From positions 9,334,501-9,398,500 of the forward strand of contig BSBM01000762.1 of the NCBI GenBank assembly GCA_027924585.1: a stretch of 64,000 nucleotides of DNA, read 5' to 3'. Position 1 is the stretch's first letter; every line of letters starts with the position of its first letter. A model generated the notes under the pieces. It searched no databases, had not been told where the DNA came from, and saw nothing but the letters and a program-made list of their open reading frames with translations. The position numbers were made by a program, and so were the translations under genes. Below are positions 1-11,056 of the stretch, piece by piece. Source of the DNA: Larix kaempferi. Taxonomy: Eukaryota > Streptophyta > Pinopsida > Pinales > Pinaceae.

Positions 1-300
1 AATTTGTTGATGGCATAGACTACGGCAAGGAATTATTTCTCTGTGACAGTATAGTTTAGTTCAGCAGGGGATAGGTTCTTACTAACATAATAAATTGCAT
101 ATGGGGCATGACCTTCATACTGTCCTAAATCTGCTCCAATGGTAGTGTCTGAAGCATTTGAAGAGATATGAAAAGGAAAAGCCCAGTTGGGCCCTCATAA
201 GATGGGTGTTGTAGACAGCCTTTTCTTAAGTTCAGTAAACGTTGTTTGGCATGCATCATTCCAAACAAATTGTGTATCTTTCATCAACAAGGTGAACAAA
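1..300 (-). pseudogene. E0 RNase H fragment of pol
   Basis: Minus-strand translation shows a Ty3/gypsy RNase H: a stretch beginning FVWNDACQTTF, then the typical GADLGQYEGHAPYAIYYVSK segment and LSPAELNYTVTE. This enzyme degrades the RNA strand of the replication hybrid. It follows RT in the same polyprotein and is cut by the window edge. At least one in-frame stop is seen (after the STTPIL segment). Confidence 0.75.
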
Positions 301-323
301 GGAGAAGCTAGTTTGGAAAATTT

Positions 324-1393
324 TTATATGAATCTTATGTAATAGCCAGCATGCCCTAAGAAGCTATGTAAATTTTTTTGTGTTCCAGGAGTTGGTATAT
401 TTTCAATTACCTTAATCTTGGATGGGTCTACCTGGACACCATCAGAAGAGATGAAGTGCCTCAAAACTATGCCTTCGCTCATCATCATATGGCACTTTTC
501 AGTGCTTAAAGATAGCTGGCTTTGTTCATAGCATTTTGAAACCTTTTCTAAATTTTTCAGTGCTTCTTTGTAACTACTACCGTATGGAGTGAAGTCATCC
601 ATAAAAATTTCCATGCAGTCATTTCCCATCTCTGAAAAGATTCCAATCACTACTCTTTTAAATGTGGCTGGTGCATTGCACAACCCGAAAGGAAGTACCC
701 TATATGCAAAAGTGCCCCAGGGACAGATGAAAGTGGTTTTGTCTTGGTCTTCTAGAGCAATTTCGATTTGGTTATAGCCACTAAAGCCATCCAGAAAAGA
801 AAAATAATTTTTCCCAGACAAGGTATCAAGGACCTGATTGATAAAAGGTAAGGGAAAGTGGTCTTTCTGCATTGCTTTGTTCAATTCTCTGTAATCCATG
901 TAGACCCTCCATTTCCCATTCTTTTTTGGCACAATCACGAGTGGAGAAACCCACTCATTGTTTGAAATTGGGTATATGAATCCTGCTTCCAAAAGTTTTG
1001 GATTTCCTCTTTCACTATGTCCCTTAGGTTCGGGTTCATCCTTCGTTGCGGCTGGCACACTAGCCTAGAGTCGCTCTTAATATAAATGTGATGGGTACAC
1101 ACATTAGAAGGGATACCCTTCATGTCTATGTACTCCCAAGTGAAAGATCCTTTGTGTTTTTTTAGCAAAGTGATCAGCTGTTCCAGCTCATTGGGCGCAG
1201 GGTTCGGATTGATGTTCAATGTTTTTTCTGGCTCAATTTCTACTGGGACACTTTTTGAATTTTTAAGTACTGGAATTATATTTGTATCAATGACTAGAGT
1301 TTCTTCTGTAAGATTTTCTTGTTCTTTCTCATATAATGTACTGTCCAGAATCTGGTAAACATGTTTATTGATGGACATGGGTTCACTGATCAA
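324..1393 (-). pseudogene. E0 reverse transcriptase, frameshifted
   Basis: The RT domain would copy element RNA to cDNA. Two overlapping minus frames make it up: 1393-935 carries the pre-RT region (SFTWEYIDMKGIPSNVCTHH, then the QPQRRMNPNLRDIVKEEI segment) and 1058-324 carries the fingers and palm (WVSPLVIVPKKNGKWRVYMD, DGFSGYNQIEIALEDQDKTT, FGLCNAPATF, the catalytic FMDDF, and FLGHAGYYIRFI). The frame change lies near 985-1000, between KEEIQNF and LLEAGFIYPIS. A one-base indel is the simplest explanation. DGFSGYNQ and FLGHAGYY are typical of Athila/OTA RTs, which is family knowledge rather than a computed tree. Confidence 0.85.
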
Positions 1394-1449
1394 ACTGTTA
1401 ATCGTATCATCCTCTGTTTCATCTTTAAAAGCTAAGGCTCTCCCTATTG

Positions 1450-2319
1450 TTAATAATGGCTAAATTCCTTCCTCCTCCTCCAAATCCACCCAAAGTGGAG
1501 TTTCATTTTATGTGCTTGGTCAGGCTGGATAGTCATGGATCCTGACTGACAACTGATACATGCGTCTGCTGTGGCTAACCAAGGTCTCCCCAGGATTAGC
1601 GGGTGTCCCCCCAACTGACACTTCGGTTGTAATACCAAGAAGTTTGCAGGGTATTCCCACAAGTTAACAGAGATTACTACGTCATCCAGGAGTCCCTCAG
1701 GCTTGATTGTCGATCTATCAAAAAGTTCTAAAATGGTAGGGGTTGGTCGAAGATTAGTGAGTCCAATTTTCTTCACAGTTTCTATGGCCATGACATGAAT
1801 AGCCGCGGCTAAGTCTACCAATACATTGGGGATTTGTGTGTTTCCTATGTGACCTGTAACAGTAGGATTTCTAGGGTCATCATATTTTGCCACAGGAGTC
1901 TTCCCCATTATTAATTCGAAAATATTTCCCAATACATGGACAGTGGGAGGATCCCTAGGCTTCCTTCCTGGTTTCTTGACACATAGATCCTTAACAGTCT
2001 TGGCATAAATGGGCACATCATGGAGGGCTTGTAACAGTTGGATTTTGACATACAAATTCTTCAATTCTCCTAAGATATTGAATCGAGGTTGTTCCATTGT
2101 TTTCTGCAGGGCCAATCGTTCAGGATATGGCGACTCTCTTATCGATTGTGTAGGTTGTGCTTCATCATGTGTTACTTCTTGAGTTTCATCTACTGTTTCG
2201 GTAGGAAGGTGAACATCCTCAATGATGGGGATTGCTGAGTTAACCATATTCTCAAAGTGCTGATTCACTCCAGTTTCAGTCACTAGGGATGGGACATCGT
2301 CAGTGATGATGGGTTCCAC
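1450..2319 (-). pseudogene. E0 protease region of gag-pol
   Basis: This frame carries a retropepsin-like domain in its C-terminal half: VLVDLAAAIHVM in place of the usual D-L/T-G-A active loop, and later HPLILGRPWLATADA, the Athila-type flap and psi-loop region. The protease normally cuts the polyprotein. The active-site glycine after Asp-Leu appears to be replaced by alanine, so this copy is probably inactive. The N-terminal half is low-complexity and acidic, as expected for a gag-protease linker. A break separates it from the RT frame near 1400-1450. Confidence 0.75.
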
Positions 2320-2595
2320 TACCCTCCCTGATCATAATTGTATGTCATTGCAGGGAATTTGGGAAATGGAATACACAGGCATGTTGGCAGTCTCAAATTC
2401 ATGAACTGCTTTATTATTCGGGTTTGGGTTAGGTTGTGCAGGTAGTTGTGGTCGAAGTGGTACATTCATAGGTGTGGCGTTGTTTTTGAATTGGAGCTTT
2501 GGTTGCTGATACGGTATGTGAGGATACTATTGAGGAGGGTACTATTGGTATTGAGTCTGGTGCTGAGGAAAGTTATTTCCTTAGTAAGAATTTCT

Positions 2596-4260
2596 CTAGT
2601 TGGGATTCCAGGGAGCTTGATGGTTCGATTGTTGTGACCATGGTGTCCAAGAGTTAGGATTTTGCATTGGGTTTTGAGATGGATGCCACTTGTTATTAGA
2701 ATAATGTGAAGGGAATTGTGTATTCATATTATTCATTCCATTCATATTATTCAAGAAAAATGATGGATCTAGATTCATACCTTGATTGCGAGGCTGCCAA
2801 GGTTTCTTCTATGCAATAAAGTAAGCCTGTTCCACATCTGAAGTGGAAACCTGTAGGACTTCTTTGACTTTGGGTAATGAAGGACATTCCTTAGTATCAT
2901 GCTCCAATTCTCATACCCTACATATCGCTGCCTTGTCCAACAGGGATTCTTTTAGTGGGTGCTTTTTTCTACATTTAGGACAAAATACACCGAGTGTAAG
3001 ATCTTCTACTGCTTGCCTCTTTTTTTGTCTCAAAATATCTAATTCTGAGGAAATGGAGCTCATCATATTTGTTTTAAAATTCTCTAGTAAGTTTCCCATT
3101 TATGCTCGAGTGGCTCCTCCACTAGATGACTTTTGTGTCCTAGTGAATATATTCTAATCTCGACCCTTGTCCCGTTGGTTAGTTCTAGAGGATCCCCCTG
3201 AATATCGTCAACATAATTCAATGATCTTCTCGAAAGGATACTTTGAGATATCCCCTTTCCACAACAAATTCAACATATCAAGGAAATCTTCTCTAATTCC
3301 TCATAGCAATATAATCTTGAGTACATCTTTTCCAATCACAGTGTGGATAGACCTTTGTAAATTATACAACAATCTTTCCACAAAATCTTCCTAGCTCTCC
3401 TCTTCCTTTTGAACCATTTTAAACAACTCTTCCTCTCTATCTCTGGTTCTACAATATTCTTGATATTTATAAAGAAAGGTTTATTTCATTTGATCCCAAG
3501 TAGTAATGGTCTCACGACCTAGACTCATGAACCAACTTTGAGCATTTCCTTTCAAGGAGGTTGGGAATAGTTTCATATTTTGAGCACTATAGGTATATTC
3601 ATAACTACGACAGAGGATGTCAAACTCAAAAAGAAATTCATGAGGATCTTTAGAAGACTTACCATGGAAATTCAGGAGAACTGATGGTGAGATGTTTTTC
3701 ATAGGAGCTTCCCTGGGTGTCTAGAGGATAGGGAATTCAAGTGCGACCATAGTGTCACCAGGCTAATTATCTTCCACTTCCTCTTCATGGTTCTCCTGGT
3801 GTTCATTCTCTCCTTCATGTCCTCTATTAGCCACGTTGTTCCAAAATTCAATGGATTTCTTTATTCGTTCTTCCTATACTTTTGCTTCTTCTTCTTCCCT
3901 CCTTTATTCTTCTCTCCTTCTCTCTTCCTCCGCTTCTCGGTGAGTCTCCAACCACACTTCTTTCGTAACTCTAGTCCCGTTAATATGATAAATATCCTTT
4001 CTATACGGTGCACCCACAACACTCCCATTTGTCTTCGGGAGGTTTCTTCTCTGCAATGGGAGTAGATGGTCTCGTTGCATTCTCCATAGTTGATGGTGAA
4101 TTCTCAATATTGGGAAGAACATAATTTCCTCTTCCTGTAGACTTCTGCAGTGGTCTGGTGGAAGAATAATCTCTATCAATTATATCGTCGATAAAATTTT
4201 GTCTTCCCAGACCTGTGTTATAGCCTCAACCTCTTCCACCTGCAATGTTAGTATTCAAAG
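2596..4260 (-). pseudogene. E0 gag, broken
   Basis: Capsid-like sequence is spread over several minus-strand pieces. 3702-3481 holds the retrotransposon gag signature (FHGKSSKDPHEFLFEFDILC, then KLFPTSLKGNAQSWFMSLG and TTWDQMK). 3480-3160 continues it with several stops. 3099-2911 has a cysteine-rich segment (FCPKCRKKHPLKES) followed by ELEHDTKECPSL, a likely nucleic-acid binding knuckle. 2778-2596 is Asn/Met/Trp-rich linker. 4179-3904 is an N-terminal basic and acidic stretch. Gag would form the particle. The stops make it non-functional. Confidence 0.7.
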
Positions 4261-4361
4261 AGGGTTCCCGATTTTTTTCTTGTATTCATGCATGTTGTAA
4301 ATAATCAAACCAAAATGAAATCAAAGAGATCAACTACTAACTATGTCTATCAATTACCATT

Positions 4362-4377
4362 CCCGGCAACGGCGCCA
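4362..4377 (-). other. E0 primer binding site (tRNA-Asp type)
   Basis: On the minus strand TGGCGCCGTTGCCGGG begins about 6 bases inside the LTR end. It complements the 3' end of plant tRNA-Asp(GTC), which ends CCCGGCAACGGCGCCA; this is the primer reported for Athila-type elements. It fixes element orientation and the inner LTR edge. Confidence 0.8.
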
Positions 4378-4383
4378 AAATTT

Positions 4384-5864
4384 TGTTCACCCTATATGCT
4401 AATTAATTACAACTAACACACAGGATGCTAAATATAAATTGTTAACCCAGGGAAGTCTTTTATTTCAATGGCAATAAGCACAATCTATGCATAAACATTT
4501 CAAGTAGTTGATTAAATAAATGGAGATAAATAATCCTACCTATCTACTCAGTCAAACTCACCTCATAGCTAAAACTAATCTAACTTATCCATCTAGGAAT
4601 TCAAAATACAATTACCTTCCTACAAATATCAATCCAGCAGAAACTGATCTAAGAATAAAGATATAGATTACTTTTGCAAGAAGTTAAATCCTATAATTAT
4701 CAAACTACAGTATTCAATCTCTACCAAACTGATTCATCTAGCAACTACTGTAACTCAATCACAATCTGCCTAATCTAATGAATTTAGGAAGATACAACAG
4801 CAACCAGAAACTGGAAATAAGCTTGAACTCTAATTTGATAAATATTGGAAATCCTAGAAAGAATAAATGACTAAAAGGAATTAAAGCTGAGCTTGGTTGT
4901 AATAGCTAATTCTAACACACCATGCATCAAATAAACTAACCTACATATTCGACTGTCACACCACACAATTGCAGCTATTCAGGATGCAATCATAAACTAC
5001 CAGAAAAAGAATGCAAGTGTTAATCCATTGTTGCAGCTTGCAGTAATGCATCTAATGCAATTCCATACCACACGACAGAAAGTAAATTAACTACCTACTT
5101 AACTCAGCAATCTCTGTGAGAAGGCGGGCCCTAGCCTTTTAATAGAGACGTCATGAACTACCATAAATTAAGACATGGAAATATGAAGAAATCTGCTCTT
5201 TATATTAAAGATGGTAATCCACAGTCTCAGTTCTCTGTTACAACCCGCACAAAATGATAATTAGCCAACCCTAGACTCTGAAATCCTTCCTATATTTATA
5301 CATGCAAAATACAATTCGTAATCCACTAATTTCGCTCAACAATGAAGATCTCTGATCTTCATGCTGCGGAGTTACAACTGAACTGTTCTAGCCATATTGA
5401 ATGAGGTTGTTAGACATGAAGGATTTTTTTAATCTGGTAGTCAATGCATCAATGAATTAACCAATTGGGAGATGTCCTGTCTGTTGCAGCAATGCTCTAT
5501 TTCAGCGAAGGCCTGTTATAGCTTCACATGGAAAGGTGCGATGTCCCTATTAATATGAGGAACTGAATCTGAAGAGTAACAACTGGCACCACGTGTGATT
5601 CTTTCCCAAGGCATTGCGGTTAATACACCTGTTCCTTGATCTTGACTTAATGAAATCAACACAAGTTAGCATAAATCAAAAGCTAGAATTCATAACCATA
5701 ACAATCTTAGGCATTAAATAAATGAAGCAATAACGAATTATACCTTGTCAGGATTCTTGATTGATCTGGAAGAAAGGCATGTATATGGTTTATGGAAGCA
5801 GGGTGTAACAAGGCAAAATGATGTAATAAGAGTGGTAAAAAAGGGGCAATTCCAGGGCCCAACA
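4384..5864 (-). repeat. E0 5' LTR (about 1.48 kb)
   Basis: In plus orientation the block starts TGTTCACC next to the primer site and ends GGGCCCAACA, giving TGTT...AACA terminal inverted repeats. Right of it the sequence switches at once to integrase coding sequence of another element. No second copy is in the window, so the outer edge rests on the TIR and on the switch in content. No coding potential is seen. Confidence 0.75.
5289..5302 (-). promoter_or_regulatory. Candidate TATA box in E0 LTR
   Basis: The minus strand reads TGTATAAATATAGG about 910 bases before the LTR inner end, a good TATA match in the middle of the LTR. It would start the element's genomic RNA. Motif evidence only. Confidence 0.4.
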
Positions 5865-6440
5865 CTAAGAACTCTAGAACACCAAACATAGTTATGATAA
5901 TGGATTCAAGGAACGAGATCACCTAGTTTGTGTTCACTACTCAAAGTGGAACTATCTCCACTCATCTTGTGAACTAGTCTATAGTAGTAAGAATATACTT
6001 ATGTTTCATAGAAGAGGGATGATTGATCTATCCAGAAATAGCCAAAACCCACTGTTGAAAAGGGGTATCAACAGTGACTACTTGGAAAGGGTACACAACC
6101 CTTTTTATTCTGCCAGAATATTTCTGGCATACTTCACATTTGCAAGTGAAAGTGTAAGCATCCTTAAACAAAGTCAGCTAATAATAACCAGGCCTCAAAA
6201 ATTTTTGAGCCATGGTCGCTCCAACAAAATGGCCACCAGTAGGTTCTGCATGCAATTCCATTAGTATCTTGTCAGTGTTTTCCTTTTCAACACAATGCAT
6301 GCAAAATCCATCACAATTTCTCCTAAAAATAATGTTATCAATCAATTGATATGGAGCGGCTTTTAGTCTAAGAGATCTCCTCTTCCTCGGTTCCAAATTT
6401 TCAGGGGCATATCCATGTGTTAGAAAGAACCTTATACCAA
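5865..6440 (-). pseudogene. E00 integrase fragment
   Basis: The minus strand encodes FLTHGYAPENLEP, then RSLRLKAAPYQLIDNIIF, an HHCC zinc-binding module (GGHFVGATMAQK ... CKCEVCQKYSG) and the start of the catalytic core (HKYILTTID, VEIVPL, FLESIIITMFGV). Integrase joins cDNA to host DNA. Stops interrupt the core, and E0 truncates it before the second catalytic Asp. It resembles the E1 integrase (30401-31447) in layout but is clearly diverged. Confidence 0.75.
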
Positions 6441-7079
6441 CATATATCGATATTAACTATGGCTCTATCAAGGACCGATATGGATCCAATCTCTTAAGGA
6501 ATTTTAGGACTCTAAAAAGGCATTTTCACCTCAAGGTATTTGATCCCTAGATTCAGCGCTTGATAGAGCATTAATATGCAATTATTACAAAACTAATATC
6601 TAACTCATTGTTATATTATCAACTTATAAATATATTTAATATAATATATTTTAGGTTATAATCATTCAAGCACCAAGTATTTCAATTTGGATATCTTGCA
6701 AACAGGACAAATTTGGATATCTTACTAATATCTTACTTATTGTTCTATTATTGACTTAACAATACATAATCCGATATATTCATACACATGCCAACTATTC
6801 CAATGTGGGATACTAAAGAGTATCACAAAAACCCTACAAAGATGCAAGAATTGAGTTCATTCATTGATTATGATGTAAAATAGTTATTTTTTTAACTATT
6901 TAAAGAAAAAAAACATTTAAAATGTGAGGATGCATGAATGGAAATTGAAATTGAAATTCAATGTATATTTATATAAATGTATTTTACAATCTATCCAATT
7001 CAAATTTGGATATGACATGTGACAGACATGACACATCTCATCCACTTTGGGCTATAGAAAGGGCCTCTTGGCCCAATCA
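6441..7079 (-). other. Unidentified 639-bp AT-rich block inside E00
   Basis: The RNase H to integrase linker of E00 is split here. The 9-mer TTATACCAA occurs on both sides (6432-6440 and 7080-7088), which suggests an insertion with a 9-bp target duplication, the size typical of Mutator-like transposons. I see no convincing terminal inverted repeats and no coding frame. Strand is arbitrary. Confidence 0.35.
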
Positions 7080-7712
7080 TTATACCAAGAATTAGGAACT
7101 GCATAAATAAAATAAATTTGATTTTCAACACAAGATTTTTTATTTTCCCATTCCAACTCTGATTTATGTTCTTCAACAGACTATTTCGTCAACTTGCATA
7201 ACCCTTTTCCTCTCACAATTTTGGTTGGATTGATTTCTACATGATACTCTTGTAATATTGTCATCTAGTGTGTGCATTTCTCCCCAAGTTCCTTTTGAAT
7301 TAGTAGGTTCTAAATTGCAGAATAAGGGACTATCACTTTAGTTATGGAATTGACGAGATAAGGTATTAAGGTCTGAAGTGTTTAAAATTTTTATAAAAAA
7401 CATAAGACTCTTTATCCGCCTCAGGGTAATTAAGCTCGGCACCTTTCAGTCCAAAACTAATAAAATGTATTGGTCTTTCATCTCCTTCCAAATTTTGTTA
7501 TGTCAAAACTGCGGCATAATACATATCAAAAGAAAAAGTATATAAAATAAAATCCTTTGAAAAAATAGGAGACATCAATGTAGGGGCTTCCACAATGGCC
7601 TTACATATTTTCTTAAAAGAATCTTTCTTCATATTATTCCATTTAAAGACTGTATCATTGTTTTTCATATCGTGCAAGGGTTTAACGATTTGAGCAAAGC
7701 TAGGAATAAACC
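7080..7712 (-). pseudogene. E00 RNase H / RT C-terminal fragment
   Basis: Minus-strand translation gives RPIHFISFGLKGAELNYPEA and DKESYVFYKNFKHFRP, the RNase H core around the conserved Asn-Tyr-Pro and Glu region, and further down HKSELEWENKKSCVENQIYF leading into the linker before integrase. Several stops and small indels are present. The fragment ends at 7712, where the E1 LTR starts. Confidence 0.65.
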
Positions 7713-8635
7713 TGTTGATGCCTCGAAAATCGCAGCATCAATCTGCAAGGGATTCTCCCTGGTAAGCAATCCCAATTAGATCGCTCACCGTTTGTTGTGG
7801 GGAATCCATCTAGTTAACGGTCCGGATACCGTATAGGTTTCAAAGATTTGTTTATTCTATCGGTTGTGGCATGATCCACTATTTATTTATTTTATATTTG
7901 AGAATGATATGCAAGTGGCTAAATTAAATGGGTGCTATTAAACAAATCTATTCTAACTATTTTAATATAAACTAACCTATCCTTGCAAGGAGCAGAAACT
8001 AAAATATGAGTAATATGACTGAAAGAAACATCTAGAGAATTAAACAGATAGCCATTAATCATCAAGACGTATTTTCAGCAGAAAGTGAATGATATCAAAG
8101 ATAGCTCTGATTTTGTTTATAAAAGCATTCCATTACTCATGAGATACAAAGATTTGCAAAGAAACAAGATCATTCACATCATAGAATTAGTTCATAAAAG
8201 CTAGGAAATATCTCACGGAATGTGTATGAAACATGTAGAAATAGTTCGGCTATCATTCATCACAACCCAAAGCAAACAATGCACCAACTTTCACAGGCCA
8301 AAATATTTTCTCTATTCGTGTAGCTGAAATAGTTCATGTACATCAGAAGAAAAAGTTTCACCTGCCAAAAGTCCTCTTTTCCTCCTTAATCTAGCTATAT
8401 ATAGTTTTACAAAATGCTCCATGAGCTGGCACCCATACCTTAACCATTCACATTATTTTAATTTGTCTTGTAGTGCTGATTTTATCCCAATTAAATTACA
8501 AAAAGGAACGAGAATTAAAATCCGAATGCCATTTTAATATCTCAAAGGTATACACATAAAACAAAAAACCAACGAGGCATTCCAGCCTTCATCAAACAGA
8601 TTATGAGCAAATACAAGTTATCCTGGGGATGGCTC
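7713..8635 (-). other. R-U5 and 3' part of U3 of E1 3' LTR (no gene)
   Basis: Non-coding LTR sequence between the LTR tip and the ORFX stop codon. It aligns by eye with 35910-36822, and more distantly with 39001-39922 and 58272-59194. It holds the TATA box near 8400. I see no tRNA gene or other element inside. Confidence 0.65.
8395..8404 (-). promoter_or_regulatory. TATA box of E1 3' LTR
   Basis: The minus strand reads CTATATATAG. All four long LTRs have a TATA-like box at this place (8395, 36592, 39706, 58977), each about 690-715 bp before the primer-site end. That is the position expected for the promoter that starts genomic RNA at the U3/R border. Confidence 0.55.
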
Positions 8636-9873
8636 CTATGTTAACTCGAGTGCTTCTAAGGGTGTGCACATTTCCACTGAGACTTGAGTTACTACAACCA
8701 CTAGAACATTCATTGAGGTCAAAACTTGGTGAACTGCTAATGTCCTGTCTGCCTCCTCTATGTGGCTTGCCCAAGCACTATTCTCCTTTATGATATTGTT
8801 TGCAAAGAGAGGAAGCATGGTCTTTAGTGAGAAATCATGCTTGGCGAGTTCCTCTTCTATATTGGAAATTTCTACTTTGGCAACCTGAAGACTTTCTTCT
8901 AAAATGTGTTTGTGAATAGTGGCCTGGCCAATCCACTAGTGGAGGTCTTCAACGGTCAATGTATCCACATTCTTGACGTACTCTATTTCTGCATTTAAAT
9001 CGTCTTTCAGCTTAGCCAAGCGTTGGGATTTCTCCGGAAATCCTTCTAAAGTTTGAGGCATCATCATCTGGCATTTTTCTTGGGCAGTTCGTATCTGAAG
9101 ATACAAACCGTGGTTTTGCTCGAGGGTAACCATGGACACTTCATTCAACTTTACTCCATACTCTTTGCAAAAACCTAAAAGGCGCACATCTACTCTGAAA
9201 CTAGAGACGGATTTAAAAGGAAGAGTTGTGGGGAAACCAGACTTCCCTTCTCTCCACTCCATATGTTTCCGGATATCTTCAATAACACGCACATACTTTC
9301 TCTTGCGCCTGGTGGCTTCCTTGACGATCTCTACAATTCTAGCCACGATTTCCTTCAAATTGAAAATCTATTCCATTATAAGTTCTTGTACCCTATAGAT
9401 CCCTCTTATTATCTCACATGCTTTCTCATAAAAGGGATCCATATCGTCTATTTTACTGGTTGCTTGTTCCAATTGTTGCTCCAACAGTTCTCTTCCTTCT
9501 TCCATCTTTTCAATGTTTTCTTTTAGGTCTTCAATTTGTTGAGAGGTATCAAATTTTTCGGATTCAAGCTTCAAGTTTCTATCCTCAAGTTCTCTTTTCA
9601 TTATCTCTAGTGCCCTTGCTTGCATTGCCAGGGCTCTCCTATCAGCTTCCAACTGTTGAAGTTTTATATTTAATCCTTCCTTCTAAGACGCAAGAACATC
9701 ATTCTTCTCGATCATCAAATTTGTATAATTCTTTTCTTTAACCAAAGCCTCCTGTAACTGGCGGGCTTTCTCCTTTTCCTGCTTCAATTCTTCTCCCAAT
9801 ATATTGACATTGTATGTTGTTTCCATAACAGATGCTATAGAGATTGATGCCATGAGCTCAGGATTGTTCTGAG

Positions 9874-10635
9874 TGTTCGGATATCCATCATCTATTTCGG
9901 GATACATATCTATTTTAGGATCATCTATTTCGGGATACATATCTACTTCAGGATCTTGCATGATCTATTTCAGGATATGTAGTCCAGTCACCAGTTTGAT
10001 GCCTCCAGCACCTTATCCACCTTCTTCTAGCACCCGGGAGCCACTTTCCACAGAGTTTTAGCCCTCCTAAGCTGAAAGGCGCCCTCTTCTCACCTACTGA
10101 CTGAGAAGGGCGCACTTGCTCACCTACCACTGCAGATTCACTCCAGTTACATTCAGTTAGCTCCGATTCTGATTGATTTCACTCCGATTTCACTCCTGAC
10201 TGACTGTTTCACCTCCGATTGACCTCCAGTTCGATTAGGTGACTTGCTCTGACTCCAGTTAGCCTCCCATGCGCCCCCACTGAGCCTCCAGATCCTATAT
10301 CAGTGCTACACACTTCAGTTACATTTATTATGATCAGTTAGACTCAGCTTGACACCTGGATGACTGTTTGTTGTGATTGATGAGCAACACCGATGATTGA
10401 TGAGGACTCCTAGATTGAGTCAAGCTACTCCATTTCAGTGATTCGAATGCCTACTTAGTCAATTCGAATTGCCATTGACATGGTTGGATTGTATTGTAAT
10501 CTATTGTAATTCATTCACCCTTTCTGGGATAGAGAGCACTGCTGCATGTTTTTGCACAGTTTTGCACCATATCTTCTTATTCATCTGTTGTGACTGATTT
10601 ATTTGTTCATTAGATCTGCTGTGACTAACTTTACA
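9874..10635 (+). repeat. E3 5' LTR
   Basis: Begins TGTTCGGATATCC and ends CTAACTTTACA, 762 bp. It matches 15312-16073 in length and, by eye, in sequence throughout, including short open frames that are repeated unchanged in both. The inner end is followed directly by the primer site. Confidence 0.95.
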
Positions 10636-10647
10636 TGGTATCAGAGC
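10636..10647 (+). other. E3 primer binding site (initiator tRNA-Met)
   Basis: TGGTATCAGAGC directly follows the LTR terminal CA. It is the standard complement of the plant initiator tRNA-Met 3' end used by most Copia elements. The 10648-11056 stretch is untranslated leader; an upstream in-frame extension to 10856 is open, but the gag start is better placed at 11057. Confidence 0.95.
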
Positions 10648-11056
10648 CATTGCAGGGACAAGATCTCTTTTCTACAGGTGTTTATACAAGAAGATTTGAC
10701 TGAATTGCTAAAAATTGCAAAAAGTTTGGCATGAGATATCTCAAGGGCATTCGCTCATGTGCATGCAAAGCTTGAAAATTATTCCAATACCACTCCAGAA
10801 GCTTGAGTTACCACATAATTCCTGGATTTGATACATTGGACCCATTCAACATTGCTTGAAATCCAATCCCAGGTGTGATGCAACTCTCAAAGGGTGGATT
10901 GTTCGACCTTATTGTGATTGTTCTTATGTGATTTGCAGGTTAATTATCTCCTCCAAGTGCACTCGCTACATTCTGCATGCAAGCTTCCCTACAGCATTTC
11001 CATTCGCTATAGTTTGCAAGCAAGCTTCTTCTTCATCATTTGACTCGCTCCTAGCA

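Larger units (their letters stand above)
1..5864 (-). mobile_element. E0: Athila-like Ty3/gypsy element, 5' half
   Basis: A minus-strand LTR retrotransposon enters the window from the left. Reading leftwards from its 5' LTR (4384-5864) come a primer site (4362-4377), gag (about 4260-2600), protease (2319-1450), RT (1393-324) and RNase H (300-1). Integrase and the 3' LTR lie outside the window. The RT core (DGFSGYNQ, FMDDF) and the tRNA-Asp-type primer site fit the Athila branch of the OTA clade. The LTR tip at 5864 abuts integrase sequence of an older element, so E0 is nested in E00; the 5 bp at 5865-5869 (ctaag) should be half of the target duplication. Coding regions hold stops and a frameshift, so this copy is dead. 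Confidence 0.85.
5865..7712 (-). mobile_element. E00: old Ty3/gypsy pol remnant (host of E0 and E1)
   Basis: This is the oldest layer of the nest. It is a minus-strand pol fragment with RNase H sequence at about 7712-7080 and integrase at 6440-5865, heavily mutated. E0 cuts it on the left inside integrase, and E1 cuts it on the right between RT and RNase H (left flank aaacc at 7708-7712). The missing RT part should lie beyond the right end of E1, outside the window. A 639-bp unidentified block splits it at 6441-7079. Confidence 0.75.

Noticed and set aside
9873-10130. Short frames repeated at 9873-10130 and 15311-15568
   Set aside because: They lie in the Copia LTRs and repeat because the LTRs are identical.
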